Of a stretch of DNA of 64,000 nucleotides, positions 29,401 through 40,709 are shown piece by piece (positions within the stretch are counted from its first letter, which is position 1; every line of letters starts with the position of its first letter). Origin of the DNA: Glandiceps talaboti (lineage: Eukaryota > Hemichordata > Enteropneusta > Spengelidae). The stretch is from positions 26,951,449 through 27,015,448 of the forward strand of contig NC_135553.1 in assembly GCF_964340395.1 (NCBI RefSeq), given 5' to 3'. The notes beneath the pieces were generated by a model. That model made no database searches. It saw only the letters and a list, made by a program, of their open reading frames with translations, and was not told where the DNA came from. A program made the translations under genes and the position numbers.

Positions 29401-32400
29401 GTGTTTAAATATCCACCATGCAAGTTTAGTGCTTGTTTTCTGACTATGCCTTGCTGTCTTGTACCGCAACATGGACCATCCAGTGTATTGTTTACGTCCT
29501 AGTGAAGCCGTGTTGTTTACATAAAGTGAAGGCTGTTATCAGCGTCCTTTGTTGACATAACTTTTCAATTGGACAATCTAATCGAAACGAAAATTATCTA
29601 ATATTTCCGTACCCATCGAAAATACAGAGATCGGATGAGAATGGCTTCAAGAGTTCCCCATAATATTCTCTCAAGTTGTTCAGATGTAGTATGTGTCGTA
29701 ACAGTAAATTCGATCTATGACCATTCAAAATCTGCACGAAAGTAGACCCACAAATTCGTTAGAGCAGAACAGAAATTTTTACTTATGAAAAATTAGGAAC
29801 AAAATGGCGGTCTAGTGGCCATATCGGATTGTATCACAAAATAAATTGACTTGCATATGTATGCCATAGTGTGTTGTCCTTGTACCAAGATTGAGAGAAA
29901 TCGGCCCAGTCATTTCCAAGAAATGGCTCCGTATGCATGGATGGACGCACAGACGAATGGACGGAGCCCAATCTATAAGTCCCCCTCCCCTCCCCCACTT
30001 CGTCCGGCAGGGACTAATTAGGATTACAATTTAGATATGAAGATGTATGTAATGATTGCTCACAAAAGAGCAAATGACAGTATACACATAACAACCAAAA
30101 AGAAATCTTGATATGTACACTATACATATACATTGGATTTTAATCAGATTGAACTATTATTAGATAAAAGTTGATCCAAAACAAAAGAATAACCCTATAC
30201 TACAATATAGGCTCCACTGATAAAATACTACTACTGCAAGAACCTGCCAAGTATGAATGTTATCCACAAAAGGGTACTTGGTAACAGATATGTTGTATAT
30301 CTATGATGATGATAGTGTGAGTATACTAACAGATTGGGGGACAGATTCAAGATAAGATTTCAAACAAAGGATGTGACCGTGCACACACACATCTATTACA
30401 AAAAGATGACACCTCCCCAAAGGTGAGGGTCCTTACATTGTAAATTTATTTGTCTATCACAACAGGTAACAGTCCTATAGAAGCATAAGTCTAGTTCCTA
30501 TACGATATGAGTTACAATTACATCCACACTCTCTTATCGTCAAATTCATTACTTTAGCACAGAAATTTGTGCTATCCCGACAGCATTCATACAAACGTGA
30601 TGTCACGTTATCACATCCCCACATGCTTTTAGTTTCAGACTGGTGGTGGAGTTCGATTACATGCTAAATTCCTGCGATAGTTTAAACAGCTGTAATAGCG
30701 AGGTGGGGGGTGGGGGGAATTGAATATTAATATTAATGAGCAATTTTCTAAAAGAAGGTAATGCAATTACAACTGCCTCTCAATTTGTGATGGATTACTA
30801 CTGACGTGCTGTTTACCCTTCGCTCTGCAGCTTGGGGTTTAGCCAGATTAATTAACAGTTAATTTTTTGAGTTTGACACAAAAACGGACAACAGTAAGTC
30901 ATGCAAACAGACTAACTCAATATTGCACATGCACATAACCTTGTACACATTTAAGCAGCTGTCATATCGTATGTTTTGTGGCTTGAGTGAATGTATGACA
31001 AGAATTGATAGAATAGACTAGACTAGGTTGAATTTACTGATTTAAAGTTCATTTCTGGATTTTATATAGTCATTATTTTATATAGTCATTAGCAAGGGTA
31101 TGGGTGTTTTTTATTCCAAAAATATGTGTGAATGATATCTTTTTGCAGTCTCGCTGTTTGAGATAGGGGAGAAGACGTGTCAAATTCCCCGCTGCTGCTG
31201 TATATGCTAGCATATACATCCAGAGCTAGGAAAACTACTGCTGTCTTCATACATTATTTCTCAGACCACTATAGTGAAGATGTGACCTATTTGCTTTAGC
31301 TGGTAATCTTTTAATCCTAATTAGGGGCCATTGTTTATGTACATTACACAAAGTTTTGATGTTACTAAGTTTGATCAAGTAAAGTAAACAATATTTGAGC
31401 CAGAGTATAGTGTAGCTGGAACAATTATAGCATTTGATGTGATTTTGAAGGCATTTTCTTCTGTATTTGCACTTTTTTTCGTTCTGATGTTTATGGAAGC
31501 AAATGGTACAATTCCTGTAACATAAATGCAAATAGACGGAAGCTATTCAGATCTGAATCGCAAAGTTGGGTGGATTATTTTTTCTGCTAAATTACACCTT
31601 ACCTGCCAAAAAATCACACATTTCCTAACGCCAACATTAACATAAATTACAGAGCCTTCAAGACCCAAGGTTTAGAGGTACCCCAGTTTCCGTCAAAATC
31701 AACAAATGTAGCAACGCATGCATTTTGAAACAAGCAGTATCTCACTCACATTTTCAGTGTGTATTTCTACAGGAATTGTGGATTTCCACAGTAAAATGAT
31801 AGCTTTTGATGACTGAATGAAATGAAATTTTTAGGAACTGACTTTTATGACTCTGAGAACATGTAAGGATGACCATATCGACGCTATGATCGAAGATGCA
31901 TGACCGATCAAGTGGCAAAGAAAAAAATTAACAGGCTAGAAGCAAAGGTAATAGAGTCAAAGTGTAGTTGATAATCCCTGGCCTACAGGTAGTATCCATT
32001 TTTCACAAGAACTTTCCGCAAAAAGTAGCATATGTACAACAGTGCAGCAATGGATGATTTGATAAATCACAATATTTGAATACCTGTGTCAAATTCTTTT
32101 AAAAATCACTTATTATATATTCATAAATAAAGGTTTTTAGGAACAAGCAACTTCAACAGAGCATGTACCGGTAACTCATCTGAAGCTCTCCTGAAACTGC
32201 AGTGATTTTGATTCTTACTTTGTGATGGTCATAGACTACACTTACTAACCCACTGACCTTTAACGATAGAAACCCTTTGAGTCAATTGCAAAGAACCGTA
32301 TTAAAGACCCGAAGTATCATTTTGCACAATGTTTGACAGTTTTCGGAGAGAGTTTACCCAAAAGGCATGCTTGAAGGGTGACCATGACAGTATAGGAAGA

Positions 32401-35400
32401 GGGATTAAGAGCCTCATTCACACCTAATACAATAGACATTTCTAGACTCTTCTGGAAAGTGGTCTGAGATTATTTTAGCTTACATTTATGTCTGGGTATA
32501 CATGTGTCATTTGTGTGACCTTTGGATGTGTTAATTATTTTCCTCAGTTGCTATGCAACTAATTAAACAATGCTCTTAGACAATTCCTTTTCTCATGATT
32601 TGTTTGCAAATGAATTAACTAAATATTAGCTTTGTAATTTGGATTGTCTAGTAAATACACTACATATTGGATACTATGGAAACTGACAGCTGACATGACC
32701 ATGATACATTATGGTAATCAGGGGATAATGTATTTTGACAGTAGGAACAATTCTGGGGCAATGTCTGTCAATGTTGTCTAAGATTCAACATAGCCCATTT
32801 TATTGACCTGTAATCTTACATCAACAAAAAGCTCAATATCAATAGTTTATCTTTTGTAGGACACAATCCTAAAGCCCTAACACATTATTAGGTACTATTG
32901 TAACAACTCACAAGAACTTATTTTTTCTCATTTTGACCCACAGCAAAAAAGTCATCTTGGCTTGCAGGGAACGCTATGAAGCATTGTGAATTAAATGATC
33001 CTTCAACAAACATTATTGTGGAATTACCTTTAATTCATCCATTCATTCTCGTTTACCTTTATGTCAATCTGATTAAAATCTGATGTTAGATAGGCTGGTT
33101 TTCCTGTATTTACCTTTATTCCATCGTTATTGCGTCTTTTACGTTAGTTTTTTATTTTCATGGGCGAACGCCTTTCGAAAGGCGTTCGCCCATGAAAATA
33201 AAAAACTAACGTAAAAGACACAATAACGATGGAATAAAGGTAAATACAGGAAAACCAGCCTATCTAACATCAGATTTTAATCAGATTGCCTTTATGTAAG
33301 CCTATGAACTTTGACCTGACTGGCACAGGTCACAAGCCATGTGAAAACCAAGGTGAACACAGTGATGTAATTTTGATGCCTTTTGTGTCATTTTCATTTC
33401 AACTATTTTCTGAATGTTACCAAGGGTGACCAGGCATGTTGAAAAAGACTGAGTAGAATTTAATTTTCACAATAAATTTAAGTCATTGACAAGGTAAATG
33501 TCATTTTTTTGTGAATATACATTGTATAAATGTGGATGCTGATTGAACTGACTAGAATGTGAATATGATTTTACCTTTACGTAAAGGGGAAGAATACTCA
33601 ACAATTTCCAATATTTAAAAAACAAGTCATTGAGAATGACATAATCCCCGCTATGATTGGGTTTTAAGGAATTATCACTACTCTGATCACACAACAACAC
33701 TTGTGAACCTAAATCAAACAGACTTAGATATGTTGTGTCTGCTTGTTGGACATGGAACATGCCTACAACAATAAAGGATGGGTCGGGCATGGGGGATCGT
33801 ATCACGACGAAAATGGATATGCACATGAATGTCATAGAACACTGTCCTAATACCAACTTTGAATGAGATCTGTTCAAGCAAGTCTGAGTTATGGCTTTGG
33901 ACATAGAAAAATCGCAAACAAAATGGCTGCCAGGTGGCCATATTAGATTGTGTCACAACAACAATGAATATGCACATGTATGTCATAGAACACTGTCCTA
34001 ATACCAACTTTGAATGAGATCTGTTCAAGCATGTGTGAGTTATGGCTTTAGACAGGGAAAATTTGCAAACAAAATGGCTGCTCGGTGGCCATATTGGATC
34101 GTATCATGAAACAAATTGACATGCATATGTATGCCATTGTATGTTGCCCCTGTACCAAGTTTGAAAAAAATCGATCCAGGCATCTCCAAGAAACGGCTGC
34201 GGACGGACGGACGGACACACGGACGCACGGACAGACGGAACCCAATCCATAAGTCCCCATCCTGGACTTCGCTGTTGTTCTTCACTGAGAGAGACTCAGG
34301 GGTTTCAAGTGTTTGTATTGATGTTTTCGTTGAATCTGAAGATTGCTACAATGTACATCAAAGCAAGGAGGTGAGCACTGAAAACACACATCATGTGTAA
34401 GCTTTATTGCAAAAATATACAGTCACGATTGTCTGCTCACTTCACACCTTTCATACATGTATGATTTGGAGCAGATGGTGCGTCTGTCAATCTCGATCAA
34501 AACAAGAATGTATATACTTTACCCAGGGACGAAGTAGGGCAATAATACCTTATCACTTCACTGTATTAAAGTTGTTCAACTGTAACGATGCGTACCATGA
34601 AGTACGTAAACTTTTTGATGCGTAATAGCAATGTTATGCAGGTTTCATTTTCGTTTATTATTTGCCATGGAAACGGGTGTACATATCCTGGGTATGTAGG
34701 GAATCACGAAAGACGAGTGCAGTCGACTCTGGGATGGCAAACTTTCCTGGCGTTTCAACAATGTTTTTGACAACTAACTTTCACTGGGACTTGAAAAAAT
34801 CACAGATGTACAGCTAAATTTCTTGCATAAATCATGAAATTGCAAGACTACCCTTACGGAAGGCATTCAGTTTAAATCTGGTTAAGATACAGCCTAGTTA
34901 CCTAAATCATTAATTAAACAAATTTTTCATTAAAACTGTAAGCTTTATCAACAAATTTCATAGGACATATCCGCTTTGTTATGGTTAACATATGTACTAA
35001 ATGATATTGAAATTCAAGTATGCATTCTTATGATATATCTTAATTACTTAAAATCATTAATTATGCAAATTAGTTATTAACACTGCTGAAAGGTATATCA
35101 ACAACTTTATAGGGCGTATAAAGTTTATTGTTTAATGTATGAAGTAAATTATATTGAAATTGGAGTATGCAGTCTTAAGATATAGCCTATTTATCGAAAA
35201 TAATTAATTATGCAAATTTTGACTAAATCTTTAAGCGAAATCAACAACTTTTATAGGAGATATGCACTCTGTTATGTTTAATGTATGTACTAAATTGCAT
35301 TGAAATTGAAATATGCAGTCTTAAGATATAGCCTAATTACTGAAACTTATTAATTATGTAAATTATTCATTAACACTGTAAGGTACATCAATAAATATTA

Positions 35401-38400
35401 TAGGACAAATGTATGTTTTTATGTTTAATGAATATACTAAATTATGCTGAAATTGAAGTATGCAGTCTTAAGATATTGCTTAATTAGTTGATTTCATTGA
35501 TATGCAAATTTCCCTAATTAACATGAACAGATCTTGCTCAAAAACTATTCAGGTCTAGCCATTACCCCAAAACATTGTTTGTACCAAATTTCATTTTAAT
35601 TGAATCAGTCGGTTTGAAACAATGGTGACACAGAAAGACAGACAGACAGACAGACAAACAAACAAACAGACACACACACACACACAGACAGACACACACA
35701 CACACACACACACGCACATGCACAGACAGACAGACAGACACACACACACACACACAGACAGACAGACATGGATATCCTCCTTTTAATACCTCTCATAGCC
35801 TTACGGGAGGTAATGAGAAGGTATAGTTTGTTTAAAACAGTTTTTGGTTTTGAGAAAAATCTTCTGCAAATTAAAAATCCTGCTTGTAGCAAACTAGTTA
35901 AAATTTAGATTTCAGATTATATATTCAAATTGAGTTGAGAAGATGGTGTACTTCAAATTATTCCTGTGAATGGAAGATTCTGTAAATTTTGTCAAAATAT
36001 GGTAGAAGATGAATTTCATCATTTAATTCTTTGCTCTTATTATACAATTGAGAGAAAGGCACTTTTTTCTTCTTTGTCAGTAAATAATTCAAATTTTCAA
36101 TCTTTAAATGACATCTATGATGCTCATTTTCATTTGAACCATTTCACACACACATACATCCACACACGCACATGCACGCACACACACACACACATGACAC
36201 ACACACACATTTCACCATACCTGCTACTGAATCTGAGAGTTCACTTGTGCTAACAAAAAGGTTATATGACTGTTACATAAATACAGGAGGCCTTACACAA
36301 GGCAGGTTACATATTAACTTTTCAATCAGTCAGCTGGCAAAAGGAATTTTTGTTTGTAGTATAAATAAATAAAGCCAGTGTTTGGAGAACAGTGAAAAAT
36401 AAACAATTTTGAAAAAAGAGACCAAATTTAGTCTTACATAATCGCACAGCCTCAAGCCACAACTGCCTTAGGACTAGTCTAGCCTTTCTAAGATCAGTGA
36501 TTCAGCAACTCTTGCCACACTGTAGTCTATTAAAAAACTAGTGATTGGGTTTGAATTTGACTTTTTACCCCAGATATCTTCAGACTCAAACCCCACAGCT
36601 TTAGTTTCTAGACTAGCTACACTGTGTAGCTGAATCACAGATCAGAACACAGACAGGCTAGAACAGACAAGGCTTTCATATCATCCAATGACTTGGTTTT
36701 CTTATTATACAATGTCTCACATCGAATACGATGAAGCTTTATAAGACATTACAATGACCACCATTGCATTGTGCATGGATGATGAAAAAAAAATAATTTG
36801 AAAAGGTACATTGGATTTGTTACAGCAAAAGTATCCAAAAGTATGCATGATCTAGCCAGCTGCAATGCAAAATCCTCCCATGTGAACAAACACCATGCGT
36901 GCAGCATAAAGTGACAACATGATTCTATGGCAAAGATAGTCTAGTTCAACATGGTCAAGGATAGCACTAGACTAATAATGGCAAAGGTATAATATAAAAG
37001 GGCATAGAAATTTCAGTCATGGAAGAGTCACAGACGACATGACAGGAATTGAATGGTCAAAAAACACCAAATATACATTGTCTGAATGCCATACCTTATA
37101 TATTCTACTCATAAATATTGTAATGAAAATCTTGTCTGTTAGAAATTCCAGATGTCAGTAATCCATATCATCAACTTGTTCATGAAATGAAATATCTTGC
37201 TAACCCGAGAAAAACTTCACTCATTGGGATCCTATAGTTCAATGCTTCATTTATTTACGTCATCAGCCCTGATTAGAAAATAGTGTCAATGGCATTGTAG
37301 CACAACTGTACATTTTAAAATGATTTATCCATATGGTGAGCAATGCTAGGTATAGGTGTTCATTTGCTGAATGACTATCTAGTTGCCTATCCAACCCTGT
37401 TGTTATTTTTGCAATATATGCAATCATTTGGCTGTTGCTATGGGTATGGGCTTGTTGCTAGACATATTTGCATACATTTTTTGAATGTTCGCTCACTTAT
37501 CTATGAATCCATGATATCTTTGCAATATACTTGATCATTTGGCTGTTGCTATGGGCTTGGTCTTGTTGCTAGGTATATTTACATACATTTTTTGAAAGTT
37601 AATTCATTTGTCTATTAATTCCTGTTGTTATCTTTGCAATATACGTGATCATTTGGCTGTTGCCATGGGCATGGTCTTGTTGTTAGGCACATTAACATAC
37701 ATTTTTTGAATTGTCTAAGAATCTCTCTTCTTTTCTTTATGGAACACACCATCGTTTGGCTGTTAATATGGGCGCGGTTGTGGTTGCTTGGGATATTTGC
37801 ATATATTTTTTGAATGTTTACTTGCCTACCAGATAATGTTATTTGACCAATATATACTGCCATTTGGTTGTTGCTAAGGGTGTGATCATGGTTGCTAGGG
37901 CCAATTGTGTCAAAATGTTTTGAAGACAGTCTGCAGAATAACACTTCTAGAAACATCTCACCAAGTTGCAGTCTCACTGACCAAGTACTTTTTGAGATAT
38001 AAATTTTTGACTAAAATTCACATTTTTACTGAGAGATCATTACATGCTTAATATTTCTTAATCTATACACCCCAGATGCATCCCCATTAAAGTTCAGCCC
38101 AATCTGCTGAGTAGTTTCGGAATTAAAGATTTTTGACCAAAAAGACACATTTTTAGCCCTAATTTGTATAGTACTGATGTAATCATCATGTCATAAACAA
38201 CTCTTAATTTACCCACCCCAAGAACATTCCCACCAAATTTCAGGCCAATCAGCCCAGTAGTTTTTCATTTAAGTTTTTTGACCAAAAATCACATTTTTTG
38301 ACCCAAAATGCACACCTCTCATGCAATCATTTTCATTTGAACAACTTCCCATCTACATACCCTAATAATGTCCCCACCAAATACTAAGCATATCAATCTG

Positions 38401-38418
38401 GCAGTTTTTGACTTTAAG

Positions 38419-38452
<34 letters not shown>

Positions 38453-39794
38453 CACACATGCACACACGCACGCACACACACACACACACACACATCTGCA
38501 CACAGACATTTCACCATGCCTATAGCACTACTGAACCTAGTTCAGTTAGTTGTGCTAAAAATTGCTATTTGGGTTGTACCATGGATCTATTATTGATATA
38601 GATCCATGGTTGTACAAAGCACCTATTGAATGGCACACTTGCCCTATTTAGCCTATGGCTTAGTTATTTTGCTCAGCATATTCTCTGAATGCCTTTGAAA
38701 ACATTTTTTCGGTTGCAACATGGTATAATGATGACTGCGCCTCCCCCCCCCCCCTTTCCAATATTAAGTAACCATAATCACTGTCATGGTGACAATGAGT
38801 CACCCTACATCACCAACAGGTATAAACAGTACCTATAAAGATAACCACAGGCAGGCACTTGTTTCCCCAAGATATGTATTTGCTATCAGAAAACAACAAA
38901 ATGTCGATACTATCGATAATATTGATGTGTTTTAGCCAATTGTATACGAAAGGGGTAAAATAATATTTGTTTCTGTGATCGCGCAAGTCCACTCACCGCG
39001 AAATATACATAAAGACGACACCATGAAGATAACGTGTTTCCTGTAGCAACAAAATGGAATTTTCAGTATTAAAACCCAATGCCATTAATCTGTACCAATA
39101 TGACAAATTCGTTTAAATCCTACTGTTCAAATTTCTGATAATTGTAAAATTTTCCAAAATATATGGATTTGGTGATTCTTCCATGAACATTTATCCAACA
39201 ACAGGTGCTACAGCACATGCATATGCCACAGACACCTATCCTATCCAATATAGCCGAGTTGCCACCCGCACGTTATGTTTACAGTCAGACCACTAAAAGA
39301 ATTAGTGGTCTGAGGGTCAATTCACTGGGTTTGAATGGAAATGAAATGCGTTGGAACTGATCACGAAACAAAGGAATAAATGTAAAATACATGTAAAACG
39401 TAGTTATTCATAGCTGAATGAAAAGACCTGTTGCGCAACGAAGAGCTGCAATCCTTTCACACCAGGCGCAGGCCTAATATAATCTTAGAGGAGAGCCTAT
39501 TTCGTTACCGTTCATGAATTAGTTCTAAACTAGCAATAATTTCGAGAGGGTGACACAACAGTTGCATTGGAAAATATTTCATATTTTTCACAAAACGTCA
39601 TGGAAGAGGTAAATTGACATGCTGCTGTTGGGAACTGACCGTCCGGCGTCGATACGGAACATCTTTACCAGTATTAACTATACTTTTTTCTGGTCACAGT
39701 GATGGCACTTACCTAACATTTCTCGCCTTCGAGTAGCATGTGGCTGCTCTGTGTAGATCCATTCAAAATCTTCTCTCGTAACTTTAGCACCCAT
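20418..39794 (-). CDS. DEGS1: Sphingolipid delta(4)-desaturase (DEGS1-like), complete, 3 exons
   Basis: This enzyme introduces the 4,5-trans double bond of dihydroceramide to make ceramide, in the ER membrane. Coding exons on the minus strand are 39794-39713, 21887-21145 and 20576-20418 (82+743+159 nt = 327 codons plus TGA). All splice sites are GT-AG and phases agree. The N-terminus [20 protein letters not shown] matches the family and offers a Gly2 for myristoylation. An upstream in-frame ATG at 39863 would add 23 unmatched residues, so I prefer 39794. The three di-iron histidine boxes are HEISH (89-93), HTEHH (128-132) and HWEHHDFPN (from 259). Several hydrophobic segments lie between them. 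The C-terminal exon has [12 protein letters not shown] as in animal DEGS. Human DEGS1 is 323 residues, so the length is normal. Intron 1 is 17.8 kb and repeat-filled. The vertebrate DEGS1/DEGS2 split cannot be assigned here. Confidence 0.94.
20690..21127 (+). mobile_element. Repeat family A, copy with internal deletion, inside desaturase intron 2
   Basis: It begins within a monomer (GTGAAATACACCATCGTTTG), jumps to the terminal module (TTTGACCCAAATCACACACC), then shows an ACAC/CAGA tract and the terminal hairpin CTGAAC-CTTATCA-GTTCAG ending in GTTGCGCTAAAA. The element end lies only 17 bp from the 5' splice site of desaturase exon 2 and occupies most of the 568 bp intron. Confidence 0.75.
21888..25390. 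other. Part of desaturase intron 1, mostly unannotatable
   Basis: It contains a short TAGA tract near 21930 and ACATGTACATGT-like runs around 22790-22930. A family A fragment lies at about 23395-23605, with two monomers on the minus strand carrying the CATAGCAACAG core. No exon is supported. Confidence 0.45.
25395..25950 (-). pseudogene. LINE reverse-transcriptase C-terminal fragment
   Basis: The minus strand reads, with frameshifts, [12 protein letters not shown], a [12 protein letters not shown]-like run and then [11 protein letters not shown]. After that comes [20 protein letters not shown] followed by RKYFF-type sequence. This order is characteristic of the C-terminal region of CR1/RTE-like ORF2 proteins. 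The last ~95 bp (25520-25616) is repeated imperfectly at 25395-25492, a local tandem duplication of the element tail. Not functional. Confidence 0.7.
26569..26793. mobile_element. Foldback element, 225 bp, no spacer
   Basis: Two ~112 bp arms meet at the single base 26681 (TTCAA-C-TTGAA). Matching arm segments include GGCAACCTTGCAAGA at the left and its complement TCTTGCAAGGTTGCC (one mismatch) at the right, and TTTTTTTGATA against the opposite A/T run. Arms are roughly 85% complementary. No coding capacity. A separate 21 bp perfect hairpin, TTCTCTTGAA-A-TTCAAGAGAA, lies just to the left at 26535-26555. Confidence 0.7.
26880..27130 (-). mobile_element. Repeat family B monomers, fragment
   Basis: It contains the family B landmarks ATACCAAGATTGACTGAAAT, ACATGAAAAAATC, AACAGAATGGCTGCC and GTTGACATACACACATGTA in minus orientation. 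About 1.5 monomers are present with no terminus. Confidence 0.55.
27190..28112 (+). mobile_element. Repeat family C (pearl/Helentron-like), copy 1
   Basis: About six degenerate monomers of ~120 bp carry TTAAGAACTATCATA, TCTGTATGATCAA and AATTATGCAAATGAGCAATT. They are followed by a short CAGA microsatellite (28050-28072) and the perfect palindrome CTCCCATATGGGAG (28092-28105). The order monomers, microsatellite, hairpin is the same as in family A and in the second C copy at 34880. Confidence 0.65.
28113..28837 (-). mobile_element. Repeat family B, copy interrupted by an insertion, left part
   Basis: About five monomers of ~140 bp carry alternating landmarks AACATGAAAAATTC and GGACATGAATAAATC, each followed by (A)AATGGC.GTCTAG.GGCCATATTGGAT. 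They are in minus orientation. The array stops abruptly at GAGATCTGTTA and resumes at 29785. Confidence 0.65.
28838..29784. mobile_element. ~950 bp insertion inside a family B copy, with a CRE-like site and short open frame
   Basis: This unique block breaks a family B monomer: sequence before 28838 and after 29784 continues one unit. It contains TGACGTCACTGCAGG at 29040-29054 (a perfect CRE core). It also has an open frame with ATG at 29100 reading [20 protein letters not shown] and on to a stop at 29220-29222, which looks codon-like but ends after about 40 residues. A further 18 codons follow the stop in frame. No terminal repeats were recognised. It may be a small nonautonomous DNA transposon or a captured promoter with first exon. 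Confidence 0.4.
29785..30017 (-). mobile_element. Repeat family B, right part with terminus
   Basis: It completes the copy begun at 28113: GGAACAAAATGGCGG, GTACCAAGATTGAGAG, then a degenerate GGACG tract. The terminus, on the minus strand, reads AGTCCCTGCCGGACGAAG with a downstream GGGGGACTTATAGATTGGG. The same terminus starts the copy at 53114. Confidence 0.65.
30018..33064. other. Part of desaturase intron 1, no gene recognised
   Basis: AT-rich sequence. TTTTAATCAGATTG at 30137-30150 is the same sequence that ends the large palindrome at 33065-33288 and precedes the family A copy at 40003. It may mark the remnant of a related foldback element. No supported exon. Confidence 0.4.
33065..33288. 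repeat. Near-perfect 224 bp palindrome with no spacer
   Basis: Two 112 bp arms meet at the centre CTTTCGAAAG (33172-33181). I find a single mismatched pair: TTGCGTC on the left against GACACAA on the right. The ends are CAATCTGATTAAAATC and its complement GATTTTAATCAGATTG. Such a foldback structure is typical of a very young MITE, or it may be an assembly artefact. It has no coding potential. Confidence 0.95.
33615..34262 (-). mobile_element. Repeat family B, near-complete copy
   Basis: On the minus strand: terminus with GACTTATGGATTGGGTTCC (34258-34240), a GTCC/GTCCGT microsatellite (34236-34200), a monomer with GTACCAAGTTTGAAAAAAAT's equivalent, and two to three ~150 bp monomers (CATAACTCAGACTTGC, GGTATTAGGACAGTG). 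The other terminus reads CAATCATAGCGGGGATTATG then the small hairpin GTCATT-CTC-AATGAC. The same terminus is found at 54219-54255. Confidence 0.7.
34880..35815 (+). mobile_element. Repeat family C, copy 2
   Basis: About five tandem monomers of ~120 bp carry TATGCAGTCTTAAGATATAG, AATTAATTATGCAAATT and ATTGAAATTGAAGTATGC. Then come ACCAAATTTCATTTTAATTG, a CAGA/CACA microsatellite of ~130 bp (35632-35767) and a terminal hairpin ACCTCTCATAGCCTTACGGGAGGT's arms at 35788-35813. Same order of parts as copy 1. Confidence 0.7.
35915..36140 (+). pseudogene. LINE ORF2 C-terminal zinc-knuckle fragment
   Basis: The plus strand encodes [20 protein letters not shown], continuing [11 protein letters not shown]. 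The C-x2-C, (V/I)EDE.HF.L.C.Y...R pattern is the standard C-terminal cysteine motif of many non-LTR retrotransposon ORF2 proteins. Nothing of the polymerase domain precedes it and a (CA)n tract follows, so it is a truncated relic. Confidence 0.65.
36215..37275. other. Part of desaturase intron 1, nothing recognised
   Basis: A tail of (CA)n ends near 36213. The remainder is mixed sequence without a supported exon or repeat landmark. Confidence 0.4.
37276..38562 (+). mobile_element. Repeat family A, full-length copy 2
   Basis: It begins AAATAGTGTCAATGGCATTG with TAGCACAACTGTAC. About five ~115 bp monomers follow (TTTGGCTGTTGCTATGGG cores), then three ~160 bp modules (GACCAAAAAGACACATTTTT, TTTGTATAGTACTGATG), a CA microsatellite (38421-38500), and the terminal hairpin ending TGTGCTAAAA. 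Immediately outside its end lies an unrelated hairpin, ACCATGGATCTAT / ATAGATCCATGGT (38578-38610). Confidence 0.75.
38870..39003. repeat. Dispersed repeat E, copy in desaturase intron 1
   Basis: About 134 bp similar to 48738-48870 in CPPED1 intron 1. Shared landmarks are GAAAGGGGTAAAAT and TTTCTGTGATCGCGCA, plus an ATCGATAATATTGA-type core. It lies about 700 bp inside intron 1 from desaturase exon 1. Confidence 0.6.
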
Positions 39795-40002
39795 ATTTTT
39801 TATGTGCACGTCAACTTCACCAGTTGTGTGGAGACTAACACTTGCAGCTCGCGTCGCACCCACCCACGACTATGTTGGTCAATCAACAACTACTAGCAGA
39901 AATTCATTACTCATTAACAACATTGTTGTAGACTACCTAGCTCTATGGAAAGTAAATAAGGACATCTAGCCGCTTTCACCACATCGGATTTTAATCAGAT
40001 TG

Positions 40003-40590
40003 CTCACTTGCCTACCAGATGATGTTGTCATTTGACCAAAATATACTGCCAATTGGTTGTTGCTAAGGGCGTGGTCATGGTTGCTCGGGCCAATTGTGTC
40101 AAAATATTTTGAAGAAAATCTGCATAATAACACAAGTTTCAGTGTCATTGACCAAGTACTTTGTGAGATACAAATTTTGACCAAAAATAAACATTTTTAC
40201 ACCTAATTTGCATATCACTCATGACATCATTGTATCCTTAATATTTCTTCATATATGCATCCCTAGATGCATTCCCATTAAATTTCAGCCCAATCTGCTC
40301 AGTAGTTTTGGAATTATTGACTTTTGACCAAAAAGACACCTTTTTAGCCCTAATTTGCATATTACTGATGGAATCATGTCATTAACAAATCTTACTTTAC
40401 ACCCCCTTAAGAACAATCTGCCGAGTAGTTTCTGAGCTTAAGTTTTTTTTACCAAAAATCACATTTTTTGACCCAAATCACAATCGGTGGTAAGATCATT
40501 TTGATTTGAACAAATTTTTATTAGAACACCATGAGTAATGTCCCCACCAAATATCAAGCCAATCGGTCAGGTTTTTTTTTATTTTAAGTC

Positions 40591-40636
<46 letters not shown>

Positions 40637-40709
40637 ACACACACACACACACACAGATGCCGGACGATGCCTATAGCACAACTGAACTTAGGTTCAGTTG
40701 TGCTAAAAA
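40003..40709 (+). mobile_element. Repeat family A, left-truncated copy 3
   Basis: It starts inside a monomer (CTCACTTGCCTACCAGATGA) directly after GATTTTAATCAGATTG. It then runs through the 160 bp modules, a (CA)n tract (40597-40655) and an almost ideal terminal hairpin: AGCACAACTGAAC-TTAG-GTTCAGTTGTGCT (arms 13 bp, 40677-40706). Confidence 0.75.

Noticed and set aside
27190-30017. Possible CRISPR-like or satellite array
   Set aside because: Monomers are contiguous and degenerate without unique spacers, and the genome is eukaryotic. They are interspersed-element monomers.
39795-39863. Upstream in-frame ATG of the desaturase adding 23 residues
   Set aside because: The added residues have no counterpart in animal DEGS proteins, whereas the internal ATG gives the conserved [12 protein letters not shown] N-terminus.
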